In this document: positions 51,463 to 60,587 of the stretch, piece after piece
Layout: every line of letters starts with the position of its first letter
How positions within the stretch are numbered: position 1 is the stretch's first letter
Source of the DNA: OMG group bacterium
GTDB taxonomy: Bacteria; Pseudomonadota; Gammaproteobacteria; Pseudomonadales; Azotimanducaceae
DNA: 64,000 nucleotides
NCBI GenBank assembly: GCA_012267385.1
Contig: JAAXGW010000030.1
Span: forward strand, 1 to 64,000
Direction of reading: 5' to 3'
The notes under the pieces: generated by a model
Told to the model about the DNA's origin: nothing
Seen by the model: only the letters and a program-made list of their open reading frames with translations
Databases searched by the model: none
Translations under genes and position numbers: made by a program

Positions 51463-53157
51463 TTAGACATCGCGGCGGGCAATCTCCCGCTTAAATCGAA
51501 AGATTAAGGTGTCGATCGCGTTTAAGAGCGGGTCCCTGAGACCAGTTTCTTGTAATCCAGGTGGCGCACTCTCAGCAACTTGTACTAAGTATCGGTGTTC
51601 TGGTGAATCATTCTCGTAGGATGCGAGCAATTGCGCGAAGTTATTCAACTCGTTCTCGCGTATTCGCAGAATCGCGTCGAATATAAGTGACTCGTTTTGT
51701 AATTCGGAAATCGAATTCATAGATTTTTGCGAAATAAGAGGCACTACATCCATGTTGTGTACGAGACTTCTTAGGGTATTCCGTTCCCCGACTTTCAATC
51801 GATCGCTCTTCCGATCTGTAGATTTGTTATTTTTAGAACTCAATTCTCTTGAAGTTCGCGACCCGACTGAAGGGTTGTTAGCGAGGCCAAGACTCGGGAT
51901 TTCTTGCCCGACGATGTCCTGTAATTTCTTAAACATGAAGTCTCGGTACAACTCATATGGAATTTCTTTAATAACAGTCCGCGCGCGTTCAACGAACGCA
52001 GACTGACCCTCTGGGTCGTTGATGTCGTATTGCTCTTGTAAGTCATTAAAGAAATAAGCGGAAGAATTGGGTGCTCTTTCCACAAGATCGTGGAACCGAT
52101 CTACTCCGTGCGTACGAATATAAGAGTCTGGGTCATCACCTTTGGGCAACCGTACGATTCGAATTCGCTGGCCTTTTTTCAAAAGTGAATAGCCGTGTTC
52201 TAAGGCGCGCCAAGTTGCTGTAGCTCCAGCGTCGTCGCCATCAAAGCATAGGACATATTCCGAACAATACTTGAGCATGAGCTGTATTTGCTGAAGAGTA
52301 AGCGCAGTACCGAGAGGTGCGACGACGTTTTCGATTCCGTGTTGAGCCAAAGCGATTACGTCCATGTATCCTTCGACAACAATCAGGCTACGTAAAGAAG
52401 CGTTCGAACGCCAAGCCTCATAAATCCCGTAAAGACACTTGCTTTTGTTATACACCAACGATTGTGGTGAGTTCATGTATTTGGGTGCTTGGTCCGTAGA
52501 CACTACACGACCGCCAAAAGCTATAGTTCGCCCGCGCATATCGCGGATGGGAAACATTACTCGATCACGAAACTTATCGTACGACTTGCCCTTGTCGCTC
52601 TGAGTGATTAGTCCACTATCGAGAAGTACTTGTTCTTCCACTCGTGCCAGTGCTAAACTAATCGAGTCGAATGCATTAGGGGCATAGCCTAGTGCAAATT
52701 TTTCGATGACTTCTTGTTGAATACCGCGAGATTTAAGGTACTTTAAACCTGCAGAACTGTCCGTTAGAGCCTTTTGGTAATAGTCGCCTGCTGCTTCTAA
52801 TGTACTATACAGGAGTCGAAATTTGTTGAGTTCTTTAGGCGTGTAGCGTGATTTCTTTTCGTCGGGAGGGAGTGGTATTCCTACGAGATCGGCCAGCATT
52901 TTTACAGCTTCCGGAAACTTGAGCCCTTTTTGGTGCATGACAAAGTCGATCATCGAACCATGTGCTCCGCAACCATAACAATGGTAGGTTTGGTCGACTG
53001 GGTAAACGTGGAACGAAGGAGTTTTCTCTTGATGGAACGGGCACTTTCCTTTGTAGCTCTTCCCGCTTGGAGTTAATTCAACAGAGTCTCCTATCAGACT
53101 CACAGCATCAATTCGATCCTTGAGCTCGGTTATGAATTGTGGTGTGATACTCGTCAT
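51463..53157 (-). CDS. dnaG: DNA primase
   Basis: A 564-aa bacterial primase that makes RNA primers at the replication fork. The ATG at 53157 is preferred over an upstream in-frame start because it precedes the conserved PQFITELKDRIDAVSLI segment. The zinc domain has CPFHQEKTPSFHV and HCYGCGAHG (CHC2 type). The catalytic core includes FGGRVVSTDQAPKYMNSPQS, and the Toprim motifs are VVEGYMDVIALAQHG and LCFDGDDAG. The C-terminal DnaB-interacting domain is divergent but present. It lies between yqeY and rpoD as in the classical macromolecular synthesis operon. Confidence 0.95.
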   Translation of the reverse strand: MTSITPQFITELKDRIDAVSLIGDSVELTPSGKSYKGKCPFHQEKTPSFHVYPVDQTYHCYGCGAHGSMIDFVMHQKGLKFPEAVKMLADLVGIPLPPDEKKSRYTPKELNKFRLLYSTLEAAGDYYQKALTDSSAGLKYLKSRGIQQEVIEKFALGYAPNAFDSISLALARVEEQVLLDSGLITQSDKGKSYDKFRDRVMFPIRDMRGRTIAFGGRVVSTDQAPKYMNSPQSLVYNKSKCLYGIYEAWRSNASLRSLIVVEGYMDVIALAQHGIENVVAPLGTALTLQQIQLMLKYCSEYVLCFDGDDAGATATWRALEHGYSLLKKGQRIRIVRLPKGDDPDSYIRTHGVDRFHDLVERAPNSSAYFFNDLQEQYDINDPEGQSAFVERARTVIKEIPYELYRDFMFKKLQDIVGQEIPSLGLANNPSVGSRTSRELSSKNNKSTDRKSDRLKVGERNTLRSLVHNMDVVPLISQKSMNSISELQNESLIFDAILRIRENELNNFAQLLASYENDSPEHRYLVQVAESAPPGLQETGLRDPLLNAIDTLIFRFKREIARRDV

Positions 53158-53164
53158 AGTCTGT

Positions 53165-53620
53165 TTAGTTAGCACTGAGACGCGCTTGAACAATCTTGCT
53201 CACTTGCGCCATATCTGCCCGCCCACTTAAAGATTGGGTCAAGTGTCCCATGACTCTACCCATGTGTTGCATCGAATCAGCATGCAAAGTCGCACATGCT
53301 TGATCAACGGCTTTTGTGACTTCCGCCTCGGTGAGTTGTTTGGGTAAAAACTCTTGAATGACGCCGATTTCATACTCCTCCTGTGTCGCAAGGTCTGTTC
53401 TACCTCCATCGCGATATTGAGCAGCGGAAGAAGCGCGTTGCTTTTGCATGCGCATCAAGACTCGATGTAATTCCTGATCTGTCAGTGTGCTACGGGAATC
53501 GATTTCAGCTTGTTTGATCTCTGCATTAATTAAACGCAGTACCGCCAGGCGCGCTTTATCTCGAGCGCGCATTGTCGTGCGGGTGTCATCACTTATACGT
53601 AGTCTGAGCTCAGAATCCAT
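53165..53620 (-). CDS. yqeY: GatB/YqeY domain protein
   Basis: A 151-aa protein of the YqeY family, related to the tail domain of GatB. Signatures are LRLINAEIKQAEIDSR, QRASSAAQYRDGGRTDLATQEEYEIGVIQEFLPKQL and MGRVMGHLTQSLSGRADMAQVSKIVQARL near the C-terminus. Its exact role is unknown, possibly linked to tRNA. Placement between rpsU and dnaG is the standard gene order. The dnaG start lies 7 bases downstream. Confidence 0.93.
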   Translation of the reverse strand: MDSELRLRISDDTRTTMRARDKARLAVLRLINAEIKQAEIDSRSTLTDQELHRVLMRMQKQRASSAAQYRDGGRTDLATQEEYEIGVIQEFLPKQLTEAEVTKAVDQACATLHADSMQHMGRVMGHLTQSLSGRADMAQVSKIVQARLSAN

Positions 53621-53664
53621 ACTTGGACTCGTTCGTTAGTGTAATTTGTCGGGTGAGAAAACGC

Positions 53665-53880
53665 TTAGTGCAGTCTTTCGAACTTTCTTGCTTCTCGATA
53701 GAGCTTCTTGAGGTGCCTCTTTACCGCGGCCGCGTTTTTTCGCTTTCGAACAGCTGTCGGTTTTTCATAATACTCACGACGGCGCGCTTCAGACAATACG
53801 CCAGACTTTTCGCAAGCGCGCTTGAAGCGTCGCAACGCGACGTCAAAGTGTTCGTTTTCTCGGACGGTTACAGAGGGCAT
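53665..53880 (-). CDS. rpsU: 30S ribosomal protein S21
   Basis: A 71-aa highly basic protein, exactly the length of E. coli S21. The conserved [26 protein letters not shown] start and the [23 protein letters not shown] middle are clear. S21 helps translation initiation on the small subunit. It is the first gene of the leftward rpsU-yqeY-dnaG-rpoD block, so the block's main promoter should lie in the 318-bp region to its right. Confidence 0.97.
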   Translation of the reverse strand: MPSVTVRENEHFDVALRRFKRACEKSGVLSEARRREYYEKPTAVRKRKNAAAVKRHLKKLYREARKFERLH

Positions 53881-54198
53881 GCAGTGTTCTCAATTTCGGG
53901 AAACGAATTTTACTCCGATTTTGGATAAATTTATACAAAAAGTTGCAAAAATGACCACATCAAACAACGATTTACTCTAATATAGATAGGGTCATTTGCA
54001 AAGAAATCAATCGAACACTCACTAAAATTCGGTGTCGTCGCATGAATCAGCTCGCTTGATCGGTAGAACCCGCATCTTACAGAGTCCCTTGCAACTTTGG
54101 GTATGTCCCCCTTTTGCGACCTGTCTATCAATTCACCATGAGTGTCGGATCGACAAACCATTAGTCGTTGGTGACTACCCTCTAGGAAGCCTCGAACT
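53881..54198. other. 318-bp divergent intergenic region
   Basis: Lies between rpsU (leftward) and the aminotransferase (rightward) and should hold both promoters. On the rpsU strand an A+T-rich stretch at about 53925-53950 contains TATAAAT, a plausible -10 element, but I cannot place a good -35 at normal spacing. No RNA gene or repeat is evident. Confidence 0.45.
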
Positions 54199-55443
54199 AT
54201 GACAAAACTCACGGAATTTTCACGTAAATACGAAGAATTTAAGGTTCGAAATTTGTCGCTCAATCTTGAACGTGGTAAGCCTGGCCGTGATCAGATACAG
54301 CTGAGCGATGATCTCGACGGTGTTCTAGAGGGAAATTACTTCTCGATAGACGGTACCGATACGAGAAATTACGGCGGACTAAGAGGTATACCTGAAGCAA
54401 GAGAATTGGGAGCTTCGCTACTCTGTGTCCCCTCAGAAAGAGTGATTGCTGGCGGAAACTCTAGCCTGCATTTGATGTATATGGCTTTGGAATTATTAGC
54501 ACATCGTGGTTTAGCGGGACCGCCTCTCCTACGAAATTCGAACGCCTGCGCGATCTGTCCGATTCCCGGTTATGATCGGCATTTTTCGATGACGGAGTAT
54601 CTAGGGTTTAAGATGTTGAACGTGCCCATGGACGCCTCGGGTCCGGATATGGACGCGATTGAAGCATTGGTCCAAAATGACATTAACACTAGCGTTCTCT
54701 GGTGCGTACCTAGGCACTCAAACCCCACCGGTTACACTTATAGCGACGAGACTGTAGACCGCATAGCCGCGTTGCCGAATATTCGTCGTGGACAACCCGA
54801 GAATCCCTTTTATGTATTGTGGGACAATGCCTATGCAGTCCACGATTTCAAAGAACCCGCGCCGAAATTAGCGAATCTTGACGAGTTAGCGATGGCTCAT
54901 GGGACTGAGGATAGGATTGTGCAGTTCGCATCGACTTCGAAAATTACTTTCGCCGGTGCTGGAGTCGGATTCATAGGCTCTTCCTCCACGCTATTAGCTG
55001 ACTTTGAGAGCCACTTAGGGATGCGTACGGTGGGCTTTGACAAAGTAAATCAACTACGTCAGGCACGATTTTTGCAAAACGGTAAGGGTCTGACAGCACA
55101 CATGAAGAAACAGGCCAACATCATTGGACCAAAGTTCGAGGTCGCACAACGAGTGTTGGCTCAGGAACTGGGTAACTTAGATCCTCAAATCGCCTCTTGG
55201 ACTGAACCTACAGGCGGCTATTTCATTTCGCTTGACGTACCAAACGGAAACGCAAAAAGAGTTGTCGAGGTTGCCAACGGAGCAGGTCTCGCATTGACGC
55301 CTGCAGGAGCTACATTCCCCTACGGTAAGGATCCTAATGACGTGAACATTCGCATTGCCCCAACATATGCTAGTGTTGATGAAGTTCAGACTGCGATTGA
55401 ACTGCTCACCACTTGTGTCAAATTGGTGCATGCTTCGTCATAG
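54199..55443 (+). CDS. Aspartate aminotransferase-like PLP enzyme
   Basis: A 414-aa fold-type I aminotransferase of the group with an N-terminal SLNLERGKPGRDQ segment, as in the actinobacterial-type aspartate aminotransferases. The PLP lysine lies in QFASTSKITFAGAGVGF (about residue 252), the cofactor-binding Asp-x-Ala is in YVLWDNAYAVHDF, and the substrate Asn-Pro is in WCVPRHSNPTGYTY. The C-terminal arginine is in VNIRIAPTY. Aspartate or alanine is a likely donor, unproven. It begins the rightward series that continues with a nitrilase-family gene 39 bases on. Confidence 0.88.
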   Translation: MTKLTEFSRKYEEFKVRNLSLNLERGKPGRDQIQLSDDLDGVLEGNYFSIDGTDTRNYGGLRGIPEARELGASLLCVPSERVIAGGNSSLHLMYMALELLAHRGLAGPPLLRNSNACAICPIPGYDRHFSMTEYLGFKMLNVPMDASGPDMDAIEALVQNDINTSVLWCVPRHSNPTGYTYSDETVDRIAALPNIRRGQPENPFYVLWDNAYAVHDFKEPAPKLANLDELAMAHGTEDRIVQFASTSKITFAGAGVGFIGSSSTLLADFESHLGMRTVGFDKVNQLRQARFLQNGKGLTAHMKKQANIIGPKFEVAQRVLAQELGNLDPQIASWTEPTGGYFISLDVPNGNAKRVVEVANGAGLALTPAGATFPYGKDPNDVNIRIAPTYASVDEVQTAIELLTTCVKLVHASS

Positions 55444-55482
55444 TAGAGATATGCAAAAAGCCCGTACGAGCGTGCCTAGATT

Positions 55483-56304
55483 GTGAACAACACCCGTATA
55501 GGGATCGTGCAATTGTGTTCGCGAAGTGACGTTGCACAGAATCTGCACACCGTTGAAAACTTAGTAGCCAACGCAGTCACTCAGGGCGCGGAAGTTGTTT
55601 TTCTACCAGAAGCTTTCGCATACATTGGAGCAGACGAAGGCCAGATCCCACTTGCTGAGGCGTTCACTAGCCCAGGTCCCATTCTTTCCTCTTGCGTAAA
55701 CCTAGCTCGTACTCAAGGCGTACATTTAATTGCGGGCGGCTTTCCTGAAAGAGCTACTTCCGACAAAATCTACAACACTTGCTTCCACGTTACTCCAGAG
55801 GGGGACATCCAAGCTAGATATCGCAAGATTCATCTCTTTGATGTTGATCTTGCGGATGGCACGAAATTGCAAGAATCTCGTACGACAGCTCCAGGAATGC
55901 AGTTGATGTCAACAGAGCTACCGTTTGGTACGCTGGGATTGAGTGTGTGTTATGATCTACGTTTCCCACGTTTATATCAATCATTGGTTGATGCCGGTGC
56001 AGTCGCTGTGACCGTTCCTGCGGCCTTTACAGCGTACACCGGACAAGCGCACTGGCATGTACTCTTACGGGCTCGGGCGATCGAATGCCAAGCCTACTTC
56101 ATTGCCCCAGCTCAAGTTGGCGATCATGGTTACCCAGGTCGACAATCGTTTGGACATGCGTTAGTTGTCGATCCCTGGGGAACGATCGTGGCAGAATGTT
56201 CGACAGAGGAACCTAGCGTTGCTGTCGTGGATATTGACCCGTCAGAAGTTACGCGAATCCGATCTCAACTACCTAGTCTTGAACACCAACGAGAATTTCA
56301 ATGA
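55483..56304 (+). CDS. Carbon-nitrogen hydrolase (Nit family amidase)
   Basis: A 273-aa nitrilase-superfamily enzyme with the full catalytic triad: Glu in VFLPEAFAYIG, Lys in RYRKIHLFDVD and Cys in LGLSVCYDLRFPRLYQ. The RLYQSL and IHLFDVD features match the Nit1/Nit2 branch, which hydrolyses deaminated glutathione or omega-amides. This would fit an upstream transaminase as a repair pair, which is an inference. The start is GTG. The stop overlaps the start of the next gene by 4 bases. Confidence 0.9.
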   Translation: MNNTRIGIVQLCSRSDVAQNLHTVENLVANAVTQGAEVVFLPEAFAYIGADEGQIPLAEAFTSPGPILSSCVNLARTQGVHLIAGGFPERATSDKIYNTCFHVTPEGDIQARYRKIHLFDVDLADGTKLQESRTTAPGMQLMSTELPFGTLGLSVCYDLRFPRLYQSLVDAGAVAVTVPAAFTAYTGQAHWHVLLRARAIECQAYFIAPAQVGDHGYPGRQSFGHALVVDPWGTIVAECSTEEPSVAVVDIDPSEVTRIRSQLPSLEHQREFQ

Positions 56305-57347
56305 AGGAAGGTGTATCAATACGTAATACGGCACTAATCCTCATAGCATGTGTCGTAGTTCTAGCGGGTCTCAAACTTGCGCATCAAGTCGTAGTACCGT
56401 TCATGTTGGCCGTATTCATTGCAACTATAGCCAGTACACCGATTCAATGGCTGACTCGGCGGAAGTGCCCGCATTGGCTAGCTGTGGTAGCAGTGCTGTT
56501 AGTGTTGGTTGTCGCGCTTTTCGGATTGGGATTTGTTTTCCTCCAAGTCGTGAATGAGTTTCAGGACGAGCAAGTTCGTTATCAAAATCAAATTAGAGAT
56601 TTAACAGAAAACACGATTAACCCAATCATAAGTACTTTGTTTCCAGAATCGGATTTAAACTTTTCCGCTATCCTAGATCCCAGCCGTGTCATCCCGCTGG
56701 CAAGCCAGGCTCTACAGAGTATCGGTCAGCTTCTTTCCAACACGTTTCTCATATTTTTGACAGTGTTGTTCATCCTTGCCGAGGGAAAACAGTTGCCAAG
56801 AAAACTCCGAGGTGTGCTATTGGAACGCAAGATGGATGTTCAATGGCTCGACCAGTTTGGTGAGAATCTCAATCGATATATCGCGGTCAAAACTTGTACG
56901 AGTCTGCTGACGGGAGTTTGCGTCACCGTGTTACTTCTCGTTGTAGGTGTTGATTTTGCGATACTATGGGGCTTACTGGCTTTTATGTTGAATTACATAC
57001 CAAATATTGGTAGTGCAATTGCCGCAGCTCCAGCCGTCTTAGTTACGGCCGTAACATTGGATTTAGGACCCGCGGCGCTTGTACTATTGGGCTATGTTGG
57101 AATCAATGTTGGAATCGGTGCTGGGATCGAGCCTCGCTTTCTCGGTCGAACTTTGGGTCTTTCGACGTTGGTCGTGTTTCTCTCATTGATCTTTTGGGGT
57201 TGGATGTTTGGTCCTGTGGGCATGTTATTGTCGGTTCCGTTGACAATGACAGCAAAACTTGCCTTTGAGGCACACGAATCAACTGCTTGGATCGCCCATT
57301 TACTGGAGCCTAACCGATCAGTACCAGAACCGTCGGTGCCAGAATGA
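56301..57347 (+). CDS. AI-2E family (PerM-type) membrane protein
   Basis: A 348-aa membrane protein with about eight helices of the AI-2E transporter/PerM family. Signatures are the first pair of helices (LIACVVVLAGLKLAHQVVVPFMLAVFIA), the soluble loop after residue 85, FGENLNRYIAVKTCTSLLTG, LLAFMLNYIPNIGSAIAAAPA and LVVFLSLIFWGWMFGPVGMLLSVPLT. Members export autoinducer-2-like molecules or ions; the substrate is unknown. The ATG overlaps the amidase stop (ATGA), giving coupled translation. Confidence 0.9.
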   Translation: MKEGVSIRNTALILIACVVVLAGLKLAHQVVVPFMLAVFIATIASTPIQWLTRRKCPHWLAVVAVLLVLVVALFGLGFVFLQVVNEFQDEQVRYQNQIRDLTENTINPIISTLFPESDLNFSAILDPSRVIPLASQALQSIGQLLSNTFLIFLTVLFILAEGKQLPRKLRGVLLERKMDVQWLDQFGENLNRYIAVKTCTSLLTGVCVTVLLLVVGVDFAILWGLLAFMLNYIPNIGSAIAAAPAVLVTAVTLDLGPAALVLLGYVGINVGIGAGIEPRFLGRTLGLSTLVVFLSLIFWGWMFGPVGMLLSVPLTMTAKLAFEAHESTAWIAHLLEPNRSVPEPSVPE

Positions 57348-57383
57348 GAAACCCCGTTTAGAGAGTCAAAATCTACTCCTAGT

Positions 57384-58091
57384 ATGTTTTTTCCAATCTA
57401 CGATCACAATCCTGTTGATCGAAAACCGATCGTTACCTATGCCCTCATCGGCACAAATCTCGCAGTATGGATTTTTGGTCAGGGAGCAAGGATGGTTACT
57501 GGCCTCTATGCACATTCTTTGTGTTATTTTGCTTTGATTAGCGGCAATTTGTTAGGGCAGTTTCCGAGTGGATCATGGATTTCATTGGGTGGCTATTGTC
57601 CTGTTGACGGACCACCTAGGTTTTACACTTTGATTACACATATGTTTATGCACGGCGGGTGGTTACACATCATCGGAAACATGTGGTATCTTTGGATCTT
57701 TGGGGATAACATCGAAAACGCACTCGGTCGATTTCGTTTTCTGATCTTTTACTTGATTTGTGGTTTAGCTGCTGCCGCGGCACAAATAGCTACCGACTTC
57801 AATAGTGCAATACCCATGGTTGGAGCTTCGGGCGCAATTAGTGGGGTTTTGGGAGCTTATATTTTGCTTCATCCGCGGGCGAGAATCAGAGTTTTTCTGT
57901 TTTTCTTTATGATTATCGAAGTGCCTGCCATAATCGTCCTTGGGTTTTATTTCGCACTACAGGTACTCAACGGTTTGTATGGCGCAGACGACGGAATTGC
58001 CTATTGGGCACATATTGGCGGTTTTGTAGCCGGCCTCGCACTGGTTAAGCTGATGAAGAAAAAGGAACAAACCTTTGTGTTACGTCAATAA
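57384..58091 (+). CDS. Rhomboid family intramembrane serine protease
   Basis: A 235-aa rhomboid with six or seven helices. The HxxxN-type helix is HMFMHGGWLHIIGNMWYLWIFGDN (about residues 87-110), the catalytic serine is in GASGAISGVLGAY (about 148-160) and the catalytic histidine is in AYWAHIGGFVAGLAL near residue 212. The cysteine-containing loop after the first helix (LCYFALISGN; GGYCPVDGPP) resembles the marine bacterial subgroup. It cleaves membrane proteins within their transmembrane segments; the substrate is unknown. It starts 36 bases after the PerM-type gene. Confidence 0.92.
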   Translation: MFFPIYDHNPVDRKPIVTYALIGTNLAVWIFGQGARMVTGLYAHSLCYFALISGNLLGQFPSGSWISLGGYCPVDGPPRFYTLITHMFMHGGWLHIIGNMWYLWIFGDNIENALGRFRFLIFYLICGLAAAAAQIATDFNSAIPMVGASGAISGVLGAYILLHPRARIRVFLFFFMIIEVPAIIVLGFYFALQVLNGLYGADDGIAYWAHIGGFVAGLALVKLMKKKEQTFVLRQ

Positions 58092-58192
58092 ATACGATCT
58101 ATTTACCGTTGGTTGTTGTGACCAAAAAAAGTTGTCTCTTGCTAGTCTGATATAGGAAGGTCAGACAGACACTGAATGATGTATTCCACACA

Positions 58193-58699
58193 ATGAAGAG
58201 TGAGAGTAAGTTTGTTTGGTTGATCAGACACGGTAAGTCTGCTTGGCCTGCGGGTACTCCCGATATGGAACGACCCCTCAGTCAGCGCGGACGTCGGGAT
58301 GGCACGATTATGGCGGAGGTTCTTGCTACCTCGGAACACATCCCGCAACAGTTTTATACGAGCGACTCAGAACGCACACGACATACAACTGAACTGCTTA
58401 ATGACGTACTAAAGCTACCGATCACATCAACGCATGATTTATACACCGGATCTCACCGCGAAGTAGAAAAACTCCTGCGGAGGACTGAGAAGTCACTTTC
58501 CTGTGTCGCAATTGTATCTCACTTGCCGACAATCGAGTCTTGCATCCGTGCGACTAACGAATGGCCAGAAGAACATGCTTTTCCCACACTGGCAACTGTG
58601 TGTTATGAGCTAGGTGGAGAATGGGAAGTGGTCGAATTCACGCACGCGAAATTGCGTCAGTTTTTCATACCGCGTATGTTCCGAGACGCCTCGACCTAA
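58193..58699 (+). CDS. SixA-like histidine phosphatase
   Basis: A 168-aa histidine phosphatase superfamily protein. The catalytic motif is LIRHGKSAW (residues about 11-19), with PLSQRGRRDG, the TSDSERTRHT arginine segment and the second histidine in AIVSHLPTIES. The size and the RHGKS variant match SixA, which removes phosphate from phosphohistidine in phosphorelay or PTS proteins. It ends 57 bases before a small membrane-protein gene. Confidence 0.88.
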   Translation: MKSESKFVWLIRHGKSAWPAGTPDMERPLSQRGRRDGTIMAEVLATSEHIPQQFYTSDSERTRHTTELLNDVLKLPITSTHDLYTGSHREVEKLLRRTEKSLSCVAIVSHLPTIESCIRATNEWPEEHAFPTLATVCYELGGEWEVVEFTHAKLRQFFIPRMFRDAST

Positions 58700-58756
58700 T
58701 TTAGTCAACCATCCGACCTTTATCATTTTCTCTCAACCGCCCAACAGGACTTGCTG

Positions 58757-58918
58757 ATGTTAACCTTTTTAATTCTTGTAGTCTCAATTTTGACGTTATT
58801 TTTCATCTATCGTATTTGGGATGAGCTTCCAGACATGATCATGGCGATGAAGGAACAGAATAGAGAACTTACAAAGATCCGCGAGATTCTTGAAAACGCA
58901 TCCGATTCCAACACATAA
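58757..58918 (+). CDS. Small membrane protein, 53 aa
   Basis: A short frame with an ATG preceded by AGGA. It encodes an N-terminal membrane helix (residues 2-20, MLTFLILVVSILTLFFIYR) and a charged amphipathic tail rich in Glu/Lys (MKEQNRELTKIREILENA). This is typical of small single-pass inner-membrane proteins with a cytoplasmic coiled tail. Nothing else occupies this stretch. The family is not recognised. It lies after the SixA-like gene and converges with another small membrane-protein gene 41 bases on. Confidence 0.6.
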   Translation: MLTFLILVVSILTLFFIYRIWDELPDMIMAMKEQNRELTKIREILENASDSNT

Positions 58919-58959
58919 GTTGGTTGGTATCGGAATTCGCCGCGCTCGTTCGTCTAGAT

Positions 58960-59142
58960 TTAAGCGATCAGAAAGAGTACTAATGGAAACATCAAGACGA
59001 ACGCGCAAACCAAATACACGGTGACGTTAAAGATGTCATTTTGAACGGGTTCTTTAGCTAGTTTCAACCGCGATCCGAACAAAACCCATACTAAGCCACT
59101 CAAAATTACAGCACCTACAAGGGAAAAGACCAACGCGGCCAC
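58960..59142 (-). CDS. Small two-helix membrane protein, 60 aa
   Basis: A 60-aa protein starting at GTG, with two membrane helices (about residues 3-22 and 41-59) joined by a short charged loop (GSRLKLAKEPVQND). It is 5 bases downstream of the 59148-59516 gene and is probably the last gene of a purC-led operon. I do not recognise the family. Confidence 0.55.
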   Translation of the reverse strand: MAALVFSLVGAVILSGLVWVLFGSRLKLAKEPVQNDIFNVTVYLVCAFVLMFPLVLFLIA

Positions 59143-59147
59143 GTTCT

Positions 59148-59516
59148 CTATTCCTCTTCACCTGATTGGTTTTCAGAGTCTGCGATTTCATCGCACCAAT
59201 GTAGATATTCCAACCAAGTCTTTTCGATATGGGAGTAGTCTCTTTCCACGGGACCGCTCGTTCTCTTTTCAGCTTTGACAGCACGTTGAACTTGTGTTGC
59301 TATTTGTGCGACATCTTCGCGCTTTAGAGATGTTTTGAACATATCGATGGCAGCACCGCCTTTGTGCCCTAATGGTTTAGTAATGGGTACCGAACCAAGC
59401 GTCGATTTAAGCAAACTAGCGCTGTCAGCGTCGCAGACTCGAAGAGTTTGTTCTATCAACCAACGAGTAAGCACCGAAGGATGATCACAAATCGTTTTAT
59501 ATTCGTCCCATTCCAT
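59148..59516 (-). CDS. Hypothetical protein, 122 aa
   Basis: A soluble, mostly helical protein (MEWDEYKTICDHPSVLTRWLIEQTL...) with an acidic C-terminus (ADSENQSGEEE). It has no signal peptide and no motif I can name. It lies 14 bases downstream of purC and 5 bases upstream of the small membrane-protein gene in one orientation, with coding-like composition, so it is probably real. A partner role with the two-helix protein is possible but unsupported. Confidence 0.65.
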   Translation of the reverse strand: MEWDEYKTICDHPSVLTRWLIEQTLRVCDADSASLLKSTLGSVPITKPLGHKGGAAIDMFKTSLKREDVAQIATQVQRAVKAEKRTSGPVERDYSHIEKTWLEYLHWCDEIADSENQSGEEE

Positions 59517-59530
59517 AATTGGCGACCTTT

Positions 59531-60463
59531 TTATTTCGATAGGTCTAACGACTCTCCGGTGAGTAGTTCGTATGCTTCCAAATATCGCTGCATCGTTCCC
59601 TCTACTACTTGTGCAGGCAACACTGGCCCCGGAGGCTTTTTATCCCATGTTCCTTCGCTCACCACAGTTTCCAAATAGTTCCGAACGATTTGTTTATCGA
59701 AACTACTTTGCTCTCGACCAGGCTCCCAGTCGTCGGCTGGCCAAAACCTCGAACTGTCTGGGGTGAAGATTTCATCGACCAAGATCGGTTCCGAACTATC
59801 TTCGAGAACTCCAAATTCGAATTTCGTATCGGCCAAGATGATACCTTTACTCAGCGCGTATTCACTAGCTCGAGAGTAGAGATCAAGTGTCTTGGACCGC
59901 AGCCATTCCATGGTTCCTTGGCCTACAACACTTACACCTTGTTCAAAGCTAATATTTTCGTCGTGATCTCCAACTTCAGCCTTGGTTGAAGGTGTAAAAA
60001 TGGGGTTGGTTAAACGATCGCTGTTTACGATATTCTCAGCTAGTTTGATACCACAAACAGATCCAGTTTGTAGATATTCTTTGAAGCCACTACCAGTGAG
60101 ATATCCACGAGCAATGCATTCGACTGGAATCACCTCGGTTCGACGACATAGCATCATCCGATCCTGCAACATGGCTCGTTCCGAATCCGACAGGCCTGGT
60201 ACGTCGGCGGGGTCTGTACTGATCAGATGGTGATCGACAATATCAGCAAAAAACTCAAACCAAAATTTCGAAATTTGGGTAAGAACTCGACCCTTTCCCG
60301 GTAAACCTGAAGCTAATACAACATCAAACGCGCTGATACGATCAGTGGCCACAATCAGCAATGCTGCGCCGCGATTTGTTAGTTCAACGTCGTAAAGATC
60401 TCGAACTTTTCCCTGTCTTCGGTTCGGCAAATTTAAGTCGGTTTGAAGGACAGTCGTTACCAT
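59531..60463 (-). CDS. purC: SAICAR synthase
   Basis: A 310-aa phosphoribosylaminoimidazole-succinocarboxamide synthase of de novo purine synthesis. Signatures are GKVRDLYDV near the N-terminus, LLIVATDRISAFDVVL, GKGRVLTQISKFWFEFF, PVECIARGYLTGSGFKEY, STKAEVGDHDENISFEQ and LADTKFEFGV. Length is that of the longer (about 300 aa, yeast-like) form, not the 240-aa E. coli form. It leads a leftward run with two small genes and lies 124 bases from the AttH-like gene upstream. Confidence 0.95.
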   Translation of the reverse strand: MVTTVLQTDLNLPNRRQGKVRDLYDVELTNRGAALLIVATDRISAFDVVLASGLPGKGRVLTQISKFWFEFFADIVDHHLISTDPADVPGLSDSERAMLQDRMMLCRRTEVIPVECIARGYLTGSGFKEYLQTGSVCGIKLAENIVNSDRLTNPIFTPSTKAEVGDHDENISFEQGVSVVGQGTMEWLRSKTLDLYSRASEYALSKGIILADTKFEFGVLEDSSEPILVDEIFTPDSSRFWPADDWEPGREQSSFDKQIVRNYLETVVSEGTWDKKPPGPVLPAQVVEGTMQRYLEAYELLTGESLDLSK

Positions 60464-60587
60464 GACTGGACCAACGTGTAAGGGGAAGTGAACACCGGTG
60501 AATCTCGAAAATCAAACGATATAGTATGCATAGCGAAAAATTCAAGAGTTCTAGAACTCGGCTCTTAGCCGCACGCACAAGTGCTCT

